Shown: positions 46,306-54,988, counted from the first letter of the stretch. The stretch: DNA of 64,000 bases from Paenibacillus_E violae (GCF_032461945.1 NZ_JAWCUD010000005.1:186001-250000), one strand, 5' to 3'. Numbers and translations: made by a program. Notes: a model not told the origin generated them from the letters alone.

Positions 46306-46384
46306 GCGCTTGTTGCTGTGCCGCCTATTTTACAAGCGTCATCTCCTTTTCTTGAATATTGTGCTCAAGAGAGGAGTGAGGGCG

Positions 46385-47356
46385 TTGATCCAAGTTAAGA
46401 TTGCCGCTGTCGGAGATTTATTGATGAAAAGTGAAATTATTGCTGCGGCCAAAAGGCCGGAAGGGCATGTGTTTGACCCTATTTTCGAAGAGGTTGCCCC
46501 CATTTTGAAAGCGCATGATTTGGCATTAGGCAATTTGGAGACGACCTTCTCCGGCAAAAGACTGCTGGGCTCTCCCGGCGTCCGCCCCAAATGCAACTGT
46601 CCCAGAGAACGGAGAAATCCAAGAACAGGGCTTCCTGTTTTCAATTGTCCGGATGAGCTGGCAGGTTCGCTGAAAAAGGCGGGGTTCAATGTCCTGACGA
46701 CAGCCAACAACCACTGCATGGACGGCGGGCGCAGCGGGGTGAAACGAACGTTGCAGGTTCTGGATGCGCACAAGCTTCAGCATACGGGAACTGCGCGTTC
46801 TGCGAAAGAAGCGAAAGGGCCGCTGATCGTGGATGTGAAAGGCGTGCGTATCGGCATAGTAGCCTATACCGAGAAAACCAATGCCATACCGGTACCGCAG
46901 AGGTGGCTAGTCAATCGGTTCAATGCGAATCAGATGAAGGCGGATATTCGGGCAATGAAGAATAAAGCAGACTTTATCATAGCTTGTCTTCATTTCGGCA
47001 AAGAGTATAGGAACTACCCGGACAGTGGTCAGAAAAAGTGGATGGACTTCCTGTTCAGGCAAGGTGTGAACGTCGTCTTAGGGGCACATCCGCATGTGCT
47101 TCATCCGGTCACTCAGGCCGTGATGAAAGATAAATACGGCGTAGAACGAACGCGCGTCGCTGCTTCATCTTTAGGGAATTTCGTATCTTCGAAATTGACG
47201 AAGGGGAAGAACACGGTTCGGGGCATGATTCTGTCGCTCACCCTGACGAAGCATGACAATGGTCGAACGGACATCAGCGGCGTTGAGCAAATCCCTACCC
47301 TTGTGGAGCGGAGAAAAGGGGAGACGACTGCGTACACCGTCGTTCCGGAGAGGTGA
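46385..47356 (+). CDS. CapA/PGA-type metallophosphatase-fold protein
   Basis: 323 aa from TTG 46385, eight bases after GAGGAG; the frame to 46304 crosses the terminator and is rejected. PGA_cap motifs: KIAAVGDLLM, LGNLETTFSG, VLTTANNHCMDGG, IGIVAYTEKTNAI, IIACLHFGKEYRNYP and VVLGAHPHVLHPV. Family members are calcineurin-like and linked to poly-gamma-glutamate. An unusual cysteine pair occurs in the first third (PKCNCPRERR). No signal peptide or anchor is seen, unlike capsule-linked CapA. The tandem repeat array starts 9 bp after the stop. Confidence 0.85.
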   Translation: MIQVKIAAVGDLLMKSEIIAAAKRPEGHVFDPIFEEVAPILKAHDLALGNLETTFSGKRLLGSPGVRPKCNCPRERRNPRTGLPVFNCPDELAGSLKKAGFNVLTTANNHCMDGGRSGVKRTLQVLDAHKLQHTGTARSAKEAKGPLIVDVKGVRIGIVAYTEKTNAIPVPQRWLVNRFNANQMKADIRAMKNKADFIIACLHFGKEYRNYPDSGQKKWMDFLFRQGVNVVLGAHPHVLHPVTQAVMKDKYGVERTRVAASSLGNFVSSKLTKGKNTVRGMILSLTLTKHDNGRTDISGVEQIPTLVERRKGETTAYTVVPER

Positions 47357-47364
47357 CGCTGGAT

Positions 47365-48037
47365 GCGTCTCGTGTCTGCGTTAACGTCGTAAAACAAGCT
47401 TAAACCAGCGGGGATGGGCAAAAAGTCCCCGCGCCAAGTCCGTGACGTTGTTTTTCGTCGCTAACGTTTGCTGAAAGCGTCTCGTGTCTGCGTTAACGTC
47501 GTAAAACAAGCTTAAACCAGCGGGGGTATGGCAAAATACCCCCGCGCCGAGTCGGTGACGTTGTTTTTCATCGCTAACGTATGCTGAATGCGTCTCGTGT
47601 CTGCGTTAGCGTCGCAAAACGAACTTAACCAGCGGGGAGGGGGCGAAAAGCCCCCCCGTCAAGTCTGTAACGTTGCTTTTCCTCTCTAACGTATGCTGAA
47701 AGCGTCTCGTGTCTGCGTTAACGTCGTAAAACAAGCTTAACGCAGCGGGGATGGGCAAAAAGTCCCCGCGCCAAGTCGGTAACGTTGTTTTTCGTCGCTA
47801 ACGTTTGCTGAAAGCGTCTCGTGTCTGCGTTAACGTCGTAAAACAAGCTTAACGCAGCGGGGATGGGCAAAAAGTCCCCGCGCCAAGTCCGTAACGTTGT
47901 TTTTCGTCGCTAACGTTTGCTGAAAGCGTCTCGTGTCTGCGTTAACGTCGTAAAACAAGCTTAAACCAGCGGGGGTATGGCAAAATACCCCCGCGCCGAG
48001 TCAGTAACGCTGTTTTTCATAGCTAACGTATGCCGAG
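47365..48037. repeat. Six tandem 112-bp hairpin units
   Basis: Units begin GCGTCTCGTGTCTGCGTTA at 47365, 47477, 47590, 47702, 47814 and 47926 (period 112, once 113). Each has outer inverted arms (CGTTA-CG-CG-AAAACAA against TTGTTTTTCGTCGCTAACG) and a GC-rich apical stem. The apical stem changes in step on both sides: GCGGGGA/TCCCCGC in units 1, 4 and 5, GCGGGGGTAT/ATACCCCCGC in units 2 and 6, and a G/C-run version in unit 3. No ORF or CRISPR-like spacers. Probably a structured RNA or DNA cruciform array. Confidence 0.9.
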
Positions 48038-48060
48038 TGCGCCCCTTCACCCCTCTTACA

Positions 48061-48242
48061 TTGCACTTTGTGCAACACAAGAGGTGCTCCGTGTCTTTAA
48101 TCTCGCAGTTCATTGTACAAAGTACAACGAACTTACCCCAACTGGCTGAATTAATCGACATTTCAGCCCATAACATTGTACTTTGTACAATATAGAGGGG
48201 CGCCGGAGTCAAATTCAGCCCATATTGTTGTACTTTGTACAA
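48061..48242. repeat. Four TTGTAC-nnn-GTACAA palindromes
   Basis: Near-identical 15-bp inverted repeats at 48061-48075 (TTGCACTTTGTGCAA, both arms changed together), 48113-48127 (TTGTACAAAGTACAA), 48176-48190 and 48228-48242 (TTGTACTTTGTACAA). Spacings are 52, 63 and 52 bp. They could be operator sites or a dispersed repeat; no gene is present. Confidence 0.75.
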
Positions 48243-48250
48243 CATAGATA

Positions 48251-48281
48251 GACCGTCAGGCTGAATGCCTAACGGTCTTTT
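48251..48281 (+). terminator. Terminator-like hairpin after the repeat arrays
   Basis: GACCGT-c-AGGC-tgaat-GCCT-a-ACGGTC followed by TTTT. If the repeats are transcribed from the capA-like gene, this would end the transcript. Confidence 0.65.
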
Positions 48282-48311
48282 CTGCCTTTTGCTATAGCTC
48301 CCCAGCATAAG

Positions 48312-48370
48312 GGAACTAAAAGACGATATTTGTTCCAAATCGACTGTTTTTAGCATTTGAGCGGAACTAC
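48312..48370. repeat. Four-box dispersed element, half copy 3
   Basis: Forward boxes GGAACTAA at 48312 and GGAACTAC at 48363, again offset by 51 bp. The expected reverse boxes are absent; GC-rich sequence follows instead, so the copy is truncated. Confidence 0.65.
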
Positions 48371-48379
48371 AGGGTCTTG

Positions 48380-48535
48380 TCCGCCGCCCCGTCGAATCGC
48401 CCGCCCGCGGTTGTCTCGCTCGCCACCCAAGCGGAGCCCCTCGCCCAGTGCCCGCTGCTGTCTCGTTCACCGCCTAGGCGAATTCCTCGCCTTCCGTGTC
48501 TCATTCGCCCTCACCCCAAACCCCATGGTTTCACC
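48380..48535. repeat. GC-rich degenerate repeats, no gene
   Basis: Three loose copies of TGTCTC(G/A)(C/T)TC(G/A)CC near 48413, 48460 and 48498 in a locally GC-rich stretch ending near the GTGAGAC at 48542. No ORF with a start site. It looks foreign to its surroundings. Confidence 0.4.
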
Positions 48536-48724
48536 CGCAGGTGAGACGGTTAAGCATACTATAGGCCAGCACCCCGCCTTAACAAAAATTTCAAATCTTT
48601 TTTCTACCTCATGTCGGATTGTATAAGATTCCATAGTTTGACATTAAGATTTAAAGACATCAAGTGTAAGTTAACATGACAAATAGTTTACATGGTTAAG
48701 CTTTTAAGTGAAGGGGGGGTTCCA

Positions 48725-49453
48725 TTGATCTCATTCCAGCAAGTAGAGAAGCATTACGGCGATTTTCATGTGCTCAAAGGAATTGATCTTCAGGTCCAGC
48801 AGGGGGAAGTTGTCGTTGTCGTCGGTCCGTCAGGTTCAGGCAAAAGTACGCTGCTCAGATGCATCAATCGACTGGAGACGATCACCAGCGGAGAACTAAC
48901 CGTGAACGAGCGTAAATTCAGCGACAGAAAGACGGATATCAACAAGCTGCGCCGTGATATTGGGATGGTTTTCCAACATTTTAATCTGTATCCGCATAAA
49001 AAAGTCATCGATAACATCACGCTTGCGCCAATGAAAGTACTCGGCCTGCCGAAGAAGGAAGCGGAAGAAACGGCGATGTACTACCTTGAGAAGGTAGGCA
49101 TTCAGGACAAAGCCGGAAGCTATCCCTCGCAATTATCAGGCGGTCAGCAGCAGCGGGTAGCGATAGCCAGAGGGCTGGCGATGAAGCCGAAAATTATGCT
49201 CTTCGACGAACCGACATCGGCGCTGGACCCAGAGATGGTGGGTGAGGTGCTGGACGTCATGAAGGCGCTGGCTCATGAGGGAATGACGATGGTTGTGGTC
49301 ACGCACGAGATGGGCTTTGCCCGGGAAGTGGCGGATCGGGTTGTTTTTATGGATAAAGGGCAAATCGTCGAAGAATCGCCTCCGGAGGAATTTTTCGTCA
49401 ATCCGAAAGAAGAGCGGGCACGACTGTTTCTAAACCGCGTTCTGAATCACTAA
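48725..49453 (+). CDS. glnQ: Glutamine/polar amino acid ABC importer ATPase
   Basis: 242 aa from TTG 48725 behind a run of seven G; the frame opens at 48692, but this start gives the family length. ATPase of an amino acid importer: Walker A VGPSGSGKSTLLR, Q-loop GMVFQHFNLYPHKKV, signature LSGGQQQRVAIARGLA, Walker B IMLFDEPTSALDPEM, switch VVVTHEMGFARE. First of four linked genes with the binding protein and two permeases. TTGACA at about 48638 may belong to its promoter. Its 3' end lies in a short triplicated sequence. Confidence 0.93.
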   Translation: MISFQQVEKHYGDFHVLKGIDLQVQQGEVVVVVGPSGSGKSTLLRCINRLETITSGELTVNERKFSDRKTDINKLRRDIGMVFQHFNLYPHKKVIDNITLAPMKVLGLPKKEAEETAMYYLEKVGIQDKAGSYPSQLSGGQQQRVAIARGLAMKPKIMLFDEPTSALDPEMVGEVLDVMKALAHEGMTMVVVTHEMGFAREVADRVVFMDKGQIVEESPPEEFFVNPKEERARLFLNRVLNH

Positions 49454-49495
49454 TATTCGTTCTGCATCACTAATCCCGCGTTCTGAACCATTAAA
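49436..49495 (+). repeat. Three 20-bp direct repeats across the glnQ stop
   Basis: CGCGTTCTGAATCACTAAT, ATTCGTTCTGCATCACTAAT and CCCGCGTTCTGAACCATTAA follow one another. The first copy encodes the last residues RVLNH-stop, so the coding end was duplicated twice into the gap. Confidence 0.7.
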
Positions 49496-49514
49496 AATGA
49501 GGAGATGAACTTAT

Positions 49515-50390
49515 ATGATAGCTAGAAAGTGGAATTTTATCGTCTTATTATCAGCCGTATTCGCATTGGCAGGGTGTGCCTCGACATCAACAACTGGAGG
49601 TGCGTCCAGTACGCCAGCAGGTTCGCCAGCAGCAAGCGCGAGCGCGCCAAGCACGGCCAAGCCGGCAGGCGGGGCATCGGTTCTCGACGAGATCAAGAGC
49701 AGAGGCAAGCTGGTCGTTGGCGTCAAATACGACACGAAGCTGTTCGGCTTGAAAAATCCGACAGGCGGCGAAGTCGAAGGCTTCGACGTGGACATCGCCA
49801 AAGCGTTGGCCAAGGAAATTCTCGGAGATGAGAAGAAAATTGAGCTGAAAGAAGTAACGTCCAAGACGCGCATCCCGATGCTCGACAACAAGGAGATCGA
49901 CATGATTGTCGCCACGATGACGATCACGGACGAACGCAAGAAGCAGGTTGAATTCTCCGATGTTTATTTTAAAGCGGGACAGTCCCTGCTAGTGAAGAAA
50001 GGCAGTCCGATCAAATCGGTTGCCGATATTAAAAAAGGCACCAAAGTACTGGCGGTAAAAGGCGCTACGTCCGTTGGAAACATTAAAGCCAAAGCACCGG
50101 AGGCAACGGTACTGGAGTTCGATAACTACCAAGATGCCTTCAGTGCCCTAAAAGCGGGGCAAGGGGACACGCTGACCACGGATAATGCGATCCTCTACGG
50201 CATGGTGGCACAGGATCCGAACTTTGCCGTTGTCGGTGAACCATTCACGGATGAGCCTTACGGCATCGCGATGAAGAAAGGAGAAACAGCGCTTCAAACC
50301 GTGGTTAACGACAGTCTGAAGAAGCTGCAATCAAACGGCGAATACGACAAGCTTTATAAGAAGTGGATCGGCGAGGCGCCATCCAAATAA
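49515..50390 (+). CDS. glnH: Glutamine-binding lipoprotein
   Basis: 291 aa behind GAGGAGATG. Signal peptide IARKWNFIVLLSAVFALAGC with lipobox cysteine, a Ser/Thr/Ala-rich linker, then a type-2 binding fold: RGKLVVGVKYDTKLFGLKN, VEGFDVDIAKALAKEI, NKEIDMIVATMTITDERKKQ, GVEFSDVYF-like VEFSDVYFKAGQSLLV, EPYGIAMKKG. Specific for glutamine or a related polar amino acid by family. Linked to glnQ and the two permeases. Confidence 0.9.
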   Translation: MIARKWNFIVLLSAVFALAGCASTSTTGGASSTPAGSPAASASAPSTAKPAGGASVLDEIKSRGKLVVGVKYDTKLFGLKNPTGGEVEGFDVDIAKALAKEILGDEKKIELKEVTSKTRIPMLDNKEIDMIVATMTITDERKKQVEFSDVYFKAGQSLLVKKGSPIKSVADIKKGTKVLAVKGATSVGNIKAKAPEATVLEFDNYQDAFSALKAGQGDTLTTDNAILYGMVAQDPNFAVVGEPFTDEPYGIAMKKGETALQTVVNDSLKKLQSNGEYDKLYKKWIGEAPSK

Positions 50391-50451
50391 CCAAGATCAG
50401 ATGGGTGGCCGCAAGCTGCCCATCTTCTGTCTATGAGGGGGGCACAAGCCG

Positions 50452-51102
50452 ATGCCGGATTTCTCAATTTTCACTGACCACATTGATATCTTTATGAAGG
50501 GCTTTGTTAACACCATCTGGGCTAGTCTCATTGCCTTAATCGGCAGCTTTATTCTGGGGACGTTAATCGCCATATGCCGGATCTCTTCGGTAAAACCCCT
50601 GCAGTGGGTAGGTACGGCTTACGTGGAGTTCATTCGGAACATTCCGCTATTGCTCGTCGTTTTTGTCTTCTTTTATGGTTTGCCTTCCCTTGGCGTTACC
50701 TTGAGCGGCTTCGTATGCGGAACCTTGGGGCTGACGGTGTACACGGCAGCTTTCATCGCCGAGGCGATCCGCGCCGGGATCATGTCAGTTCCGCTTGGCC
50801 AATCGGAAGCCGCAAGGTCCTCTGGGCTGACCTATGGGCAAGCGATGTGGCATGTCGTCCTTCCGCAAGCGATCAAAATTGTTATACCGCCACTGAGCAA
50901 CCAGTTTATTAACCTGGTTAAGAATTCGTCGGTACTAGGGGTGTTTGCGGGACTTGATCTTATGTATTTTGGGGATATGATAGCAAGCGAGACGTACGCC
51001 ACATTTGATACGTATATTTTCGTCGCTGTGCTTTATTTGCTCTTAACGCTGCCACTAAGCTACGGCGCTTTGTATCTAGAACGTAAGCTGGCGAGGGGGT
51101 GA
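50452..51102 (+). CDS. glnM: Amino acid ABC permease
   Basis: 216 aa behind GAGGGGGG. Permease of the HisMQ/GlnP type: FVNTIWASLIALIGSFILGT, YVEFIRNIPLLLVVFVFFYG, EAIRAGIMSVPLGQSEAARS (coupling loop), SGLTYGQAMWHVVLPQAIKI. It pairs with the next gene, which follows 4 bp after its stop. Confidence 0.9.
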   Translation: MPDFSIFTDHIDIFMKGFVNTIWASLIALIGSFILGTLIAICRISSVKPLQWVGTAYVEFIRNIPLLLVVFVFFYGLPSLGVTLSGFVCGTLGLTVYTAAFIAEAIRAGIMSVPLGQSEAARSSGLTYGQAMWHVVLPQAIKIVIPPLSNQFINLVKNSSVLGVFAGLDLMYFGDMIASETYATFDTYIFVAVLYLLLTLPLSYGALYLERKLARG

Positions 51103-51106
51103 ATGA

Positions 51107-51757
51107 ATGGATATTTTGCATGCTTTCTCTGTGGATAACATGAGGTTTATTCTCGAAGGATTTTATATGACGCTAAAAGTTGCCCTGATTTCCATCCTTC
51201 TAAGCTTTCTTGTAGGCTGCGTCGTGGGAACGGTCCGTTATACGAAAATACCCATCGTTTCACCTGTTTTAGGCGTAGCTGTAGAGTTGCTGCGTAACTT
51301 GCCTTTACTTTTGATCATTTTTTTCGCCCGTTTTGCCTTGCCGGATGTCGGCATTAAGCTGGGCCCGATGAATGCGACGATTGTGGCGCTAACGCTTTTT
51401 GAAGGGGCGATGATTGCAGAAATTGTGCGAAGCGGGCTCATTTCCATCGAAAAAGGGCAGATCGAAGCCGCCCGTTCTTCTGGGTTAAGCTATGTCCAAA
51501 CCCTTTGGCATATCGTGATTCCACAGGGGCTTCGCCGTATGGTTCCTCCGCTGGTCAGCCAGTTTATCTCCTTGCTCAAAGATACATCTCTTGCCATTGT
51601 TATTTCCTTGCCTGAACTGATGCATCATGCGAAAATAGTAATTGGACAAAGTTATAGCTATACCTTACCAATTCTGTTTGTCGTGGCTGTGCTTTATTTT
51701 GCAGTCAATTATGCATTATCGTTAGCGGCGCGAAGATTTGAAGCGAGAATGGTGTAG
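51107..51757 (+). CDS. glnP: Amino acid ABC permease
   Basis: 216 aa behind GAGGGGGTGA. Second transmembrane subunit: FYMTLKVALISILLSFLVGC, VELLRNLPLLLIIFFARFAL, EIVRSGLISIEKGQIEAARS, LSYVQTLWHIVIPQGLRRMV. It completes the glutamine importer. The TSUP gene begins 33 bp later. Confidence 0.9.
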   Translation: MDILHAFSVDNMRFILEGFYMTLKVALISILLSFLVGCVVGTVRYTKIPIVSPVLGVAVELLRNLPLLLIIFFARFALPDVGIKLGPMNATIVALTLFEGAMIAEIVRSGLISIEKGQIEAARSSGLSYVQTLWHIVIPQGLRRMVPPLVSQFISLLKDTSLAIVISLPELMHHAKIVIGQSYSYTLPILFVVAVLYFAVNYALSLAARRFEARMV

Positions 51758-51790
51758 AGAATTTGAGCGGAAAGAGGAGTTATTGACATC

Positions 51791-52552
51791 ATGTTACACT
51801 TGAGTTGGGAAATGTTATTGTTCGTCATCATTGGAGGGTTTCTGGCCGCCTATGTCGATTCGGTCGTGGGAGGCGGGGGATTGATCGCCTTGCCTGTTCT
51901 TCTGGCAACAGGATTGCCACCGGCCATCGCGCTGGGAACGAATAAACTGGCTGGCACGATGTCGTCCCTGACGAGTACCATTTCCTTCATGCGTTCAGGC
52001 AATATCGATTTCAAAGCAGTAAAAGGCTTATTTCTTTTATCTTTAACAGGAGCCGTTTGCGGAACGATGGTACTTAGGCAAATTCCTTCGGATTTTCTTA
52101 AGCCGTTGGTCGTCGTCATGTTGATCCTGATCACTATCTACACACTTTTTCGGAAAAATTGGGGAAACAACTCGACATTCCGCCAGTACTCGACCAGGAC
52201 AGCCCTTCTAATGGGAGGCGCCGCTTTCGGCTTAGGCTTCTATGACGGCTTTTTTGGACCGGGCACGGGTTCCTTTCTTATATTCGTTTTTCTTATGTTA
52301 GGTTTTGATTTTGTGAAAGCGGCCGGGAACGCCAAAATGCTCAATTTTGGAAGCAATATAGCTAGCTTGGCTACGTTCATGGTGCTGGGGTCCATTAACT
52401 ACGGAATCGGGATTCCGATGGGGATCGCGATGATTTGCGGCTCCTTATTAGGGTCGCGTATGGCCATTCGCAAAGGTTCAGCGTATGTGCGCCCTTTATT
52501 TCTTACCGTATGTATACTTCTAATTAGCAAGCAGATATGGGATTTAATCTAG
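51791..52552 (+). CDS. TSUP (TauE/SafE) family permease
   Basis: 253 aa with about eight membrane spans. Family marks include FLAAYVDSVVGGGGLIALPV, LGTNKLAGTMSSLTSTISFM near the N-terminus and the repeat FYDGFFGPGTGSFLIFVFLM, AAGNAKMLNFGSNIASL. TSUP proteins export or import small sulfur or carboxylate anions. Here it lies between a glutamine importer and GlnK/GlnL, so a glutamine-linked organic anion is possible, but the substrate is unknown. Its last bases overlap the widest kinase frame. Confidence 0.88.
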   Translation: MLHLSWEMLLFVIIGGFLAAYVDSVVGGGGLIALPVLLATGLPPAIALGTNKLAGTMSSLTSTISFMRSGNIDFKAVKGLFLLSLTGAVCGTMVLRQIPSDFLKPLVVVMLILITIYTLFRKNWGNNSTFRQYSTRTALLMGGAAFGLGFYDGFFGPGTGSFLIFVFLMLGFDFVKAAGNAKMLNFGSNIASLATFMVLGSINYGIGIPMGIAMICGSLLGSRMAIRKGSAYVRPLFLTVCILLISKQIWDLI

Positions 52553-53847
52553 GGGGTGATCGGCTGGGACGCTTGAAAAATGAAGGGCTACAAATGATTC
52601 TCATCGCCATTGTGACGGCCATTGCCGGCGAGTTCAAAATAACGCCCTTCAGCGGCGAAGTGTTTCGGATCGGTCTGGGGAGCAGCACCTTTCTTCTGTG
52701 CCTGCTCTTGCTCAAACATTTGCCTTATATCTATACAGGTATTATTACCGGCATTACCGTTTTACTGTTTCGTTCCATCGAGGCGGGGATCATGACACAC
52801 GGAGCTGTATCGCTTGGCTGGAGCGTGCAGACCCATTTGCCTGCGATGCTGTACTATATGGCTTTTGCGGTGGGCATGAGCTTGATGAAAGAGAAAATGG
52901 GGAGATTCCATCCCCTCGTGCTTGGTCTATTCTTATCGCTCATTGATCTCATGTCCAATGAGATTGAGCTGCTGGCGCGCAGCGTCATTTTCGATACCCC
53001 CTACAAGTTTTCACAGCAATTAGTGTATATTTCCGTAACTGCCCTTGTAAGAAGCTACTTTGTAGTAGGCATCTACAGCAGCGTGACCATTCATCAGATG
53101 AGGGTCCTCCACAGTGAGCAGCAGAAGCGGATGGAGCAAATGCTGAATACGAACAGCGGACTATATGGCGAGGTTTTCTACCTGCGTAAGTCCATGGAAA
53201 CGATTGAGCAGTTGACGGCCAAAAGCCACAATTTATATGAAAGAGTGAATGGCTCGGGGCTAAAGAGTTATGCCCGCACGATTTTGGAAATCACGCAACA
53301 AATCCATGAGGTAAAAAAGGACTCGCAGCGCATCCTTGCCGGCTTATTAAAGCTGTTTGACCGGGAATTCGCCTCGAATATGAGGCTGGCGGAAATCATC
53401 GAGTTCGCGATAAAATCCAATCTAGGGTACAGCGCGATGATCGGCAAACGGATTCAATTCACCACTGATCTGCGCATCAATTATGATTCGGATCACTATC
53501 TTCCTCTGCTGACGGTTATGAATAATTTGTTGTCCAACAGTGTGGAGGCGATCGAAGATCAGGGGACGATTCACGTAAGTGCATACGGGCGTGGTGCTGA
53601 AACGATTTTGATGGTCTCGGATACGGGAACGGGGATTGCTGATCTGGAGAAAGAGATGATTTTCGAGCCTGGCTTCACGACGAAATTCAATCAGGAAGGC
53701 TTTGCTGCAACCGGCATCGGGCTTTCTCACGTACGGGATATTGTTCATTCCTTAGGCGGAGATATTCATTTGCGTTCTGATGAGCTTGGCTCTCAGACAA
53801 CTTTTGTGATCACCTTATTGACCGATACGTTGAAAAAAGGAGCGTAG
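52537..53847 (+). CDS. glnK: Sensor histidine kinase (GlnK/YcbA-like)
   Basis: 436 aa in the widest frame. The start is unsure: ATG 52537 has no site, CTG 52564 follows GGGGGTGAT, and ATG 52594 follows AAGGG. Five or six membrane spans in residues 20-190, then the dimerisation helix with QQIHEVKKDSQRI (phosphorylated His), N box LSNSVEAIEDQ, G1 SDTGTGIADLE, F box FEPGFTTKF and G2 ATGIGLSHVRDIV. With GlnL it matches the Bacillus glutamine-responsive pair. Likely controls the TSUP or glutamine importer genes just upstream. Confidence 0.85.
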   Translation: MGFNLGGDRLGRLKNEGLQMILIAIVTAIAGEFKITPFSGEVFRIGLGSSTFLLCLLLLKHLPYIYTGIITGITVLLFRSIEAGIMTHGAVSLGWSVQTHLPAMLYYMAFAVGMSLMKEKMGRFHPLVLGLFLSLIDLMSNEIELLARSVIFDTPYKFSQQLVYISVTALVRSYFVVGIYSSVTIHQMRVLHSEQQKRMEQMLNTNSGLYGEVFYLRKSMETIEQLTAKSHNLYERVNGSGLKSYARTILEITQQIHEVKKDSQRILAGLLKLFDREFASNMRLAEIIEFAIKSNLGYSAMIGKRIQFTTDLRINYDSDHYLPLLTVMNNLLSNSVEAIEDQGTIHVSAYGRGAETILMVSDTGTGIADLEKEMIFEPGFTTKFNQEGFAATGIGLSHVRDIVHSLGGDIHLRSDELGSQTTFVITLLTDTLKKGA

Positions 53848-53852
53848 AGATC

Positions 53853-54755
53853 ATGCTGTCTTTCGGAATTGTGGACGATGATGCGGTAAGCAGGCTGATG
53901 CTGCACAAGATTATTGAAAAAGGCGGATTAGGTGAAGTCGTAGGAACGGCAGGCAGCGGGAGCGAAGGGGAAAGAGTGCTGCTCGAAACGACTCCGGACG
54001 TCGTTGTCATCGATCTGCTGATGCCGGATCAGGATGGCATTGAGACCATTATTCGGCTCAAGGAGCAAGGTTTTCAGGGCAAGTACGTCATGATTTCGCA
54101 GATAGAAAATAAAGAGATGATCGGCAAGGCTTACCAGGCCGGCGTCGAATACTATATCCAAAAGCCGATTAACAAAATCGAAGTGGAAGCGGTCCTTTCC
54201 AAGGTTAACGAACAGTGGAAGATCAGCCGTTCCTTAAAGGAGATTCAGGACTCTTTGACGAAGCTGAGCCTCTTGAACCTCAGTCCGGAGAGCCCTCGTA
54301 AAAAGCGCAGCGTACGCGAAATCGTCCAGCCCATTCTCATGGACATGGGGATTGTCGGGGAGAGCGGAAGCAGGGACGTGACGGACATTATTGAGCATCT
54401 GACGAAGCATCATAGAGGTGACGGAATACCGCCACTGAAGGAGCTGTATGAGACGGCGGCACGTTGCCACAAACTGCAAGAAGCTGATGTGGAAAAGGAA
54501 GGGAAAGCCGTCGAGCAGCGAATTCGCCGCGCCGTTATGGCTGCTCTGGCCCATATAGCTAGCATAGGTTTGACGGATTACAGCAATCCGAAATTTGAAC
54601 ATTATGCGCCGCTCTATTTTGAGTTTCAGGATGTCCGTTTGAAGATGAAAGAAATCGATGAGAATTTGAAGTCGGAGAAAAGTAAAATTAACATCAAAAA
54701 GTTTCTCCAGGTCCTTTATTTAGAAGTCACGGACAAAATGCGAAGCGAGCATTAG
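53853..54755 (+). CDS. glnL: Response regulator GlnL/YcbB-like
   Basis: 300 aa, 5 bp after the kinase. Receiver domain: GIVDDDAVSRLMLHKII, VVIDLLMPDQDG (phospho-Asp), MISQIEN, YYIQKPINKIEVE. The C-terminal half, RSVREIVQPILMDMGIVGES, VTDIIEHLTKHHRGDGIPPL, RIRRAVMAALAHIASIGLTD, is the YcbB-type output domain as I recall it, acting as a DNA-binding region. It probably acts on the neighbouring glutamine genes. Confidence 0.9.
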   Translation: MLSFGIVDDDAVSRLMLHKIIEKGGLGEVVGTAGSGSEGERVLLETTPDVVVIDLLMPDQDGIETIIRLKEQGFQGKYVMISQIENKEMIGKAYQAGVEYYIQKPINKIEVEAVLSKVNEQWKISRSLKEIQDSLTKLSLLNLSPESPRKKRSVREIVQPILMDMGIVGESGSRDVTDIIEHLTKHHRGDGIPPLKELYETAARCHKLQEADVEKEGKAVEQRIRRAVMAALAHIASIGLTDYSNPKFEHYAPLYFEFQDVRLKMKEIDENLKSEKSKINIKKFLQVLYLEVTDKMRSEH

Positions 54756-54844
54756 GCCCGGAAGATGGGCGCTTTGCGGTTGCGAATTGACCGACGGTTA
54801 TGATATGATTTTGTACATAGTGAAGAAAAGGAGGTGAAGGTAGG

Positions 54845-54988
54845 ATGAATCGAGAGTTTGTGAACAACCGTGTGAGCCAGTTACCTATCGCGATGGCTGG
54901 CATCGTTCATGCATCTGCATACAACGGGAGAAGTCTGTCCAAATTTGCTCATACGGCATCACAACTCACGAGAAGACACCTACCTTAA
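54845..54988 (+). CDS. 47-codon leader ORF ahead of ABC-F gene
   Basis: It begins MNREFVNNRVSQLPIAMAG, has no family that I know, and ends RRHLP-TAA. AGGAGGTGA lies 7 nt before the ATG, an excellent site for so short a frame. A terminator begins 24 nt after the stop, and the ABC-F gene follows. Known antibiotic-resistance ABC-F genes (vmlR, vgaA types) use such leaders: a drug-stalled ribosome on the leader prevents the terminator. CCTACCTT near its end can pair partly with the terminator's left arm. A true small protein is the alternative. Confidence 0.6.
   Translation: MNREFVNNRVSQLPIAMAGIVHASAYNGRSLSKFAHTASQLTRRHLP

Noticed and set aside
46304..46384. Upstream extension of the CapA-like protein
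   Set aside because: It begins within the terminator U tract; TTG 46385 has GAGGAG at good distance.
47365..48037. CRISPR array
   Set aside because: Units of 112 bp abut with no unique spacers and fold as hairpins; no cas genes.
47961..48470. 169-codon minus ORF over the repeats
   Set aside because: Runs through repeats, palindromes and a GC-rich stretch with no ribosome site or family similarity.
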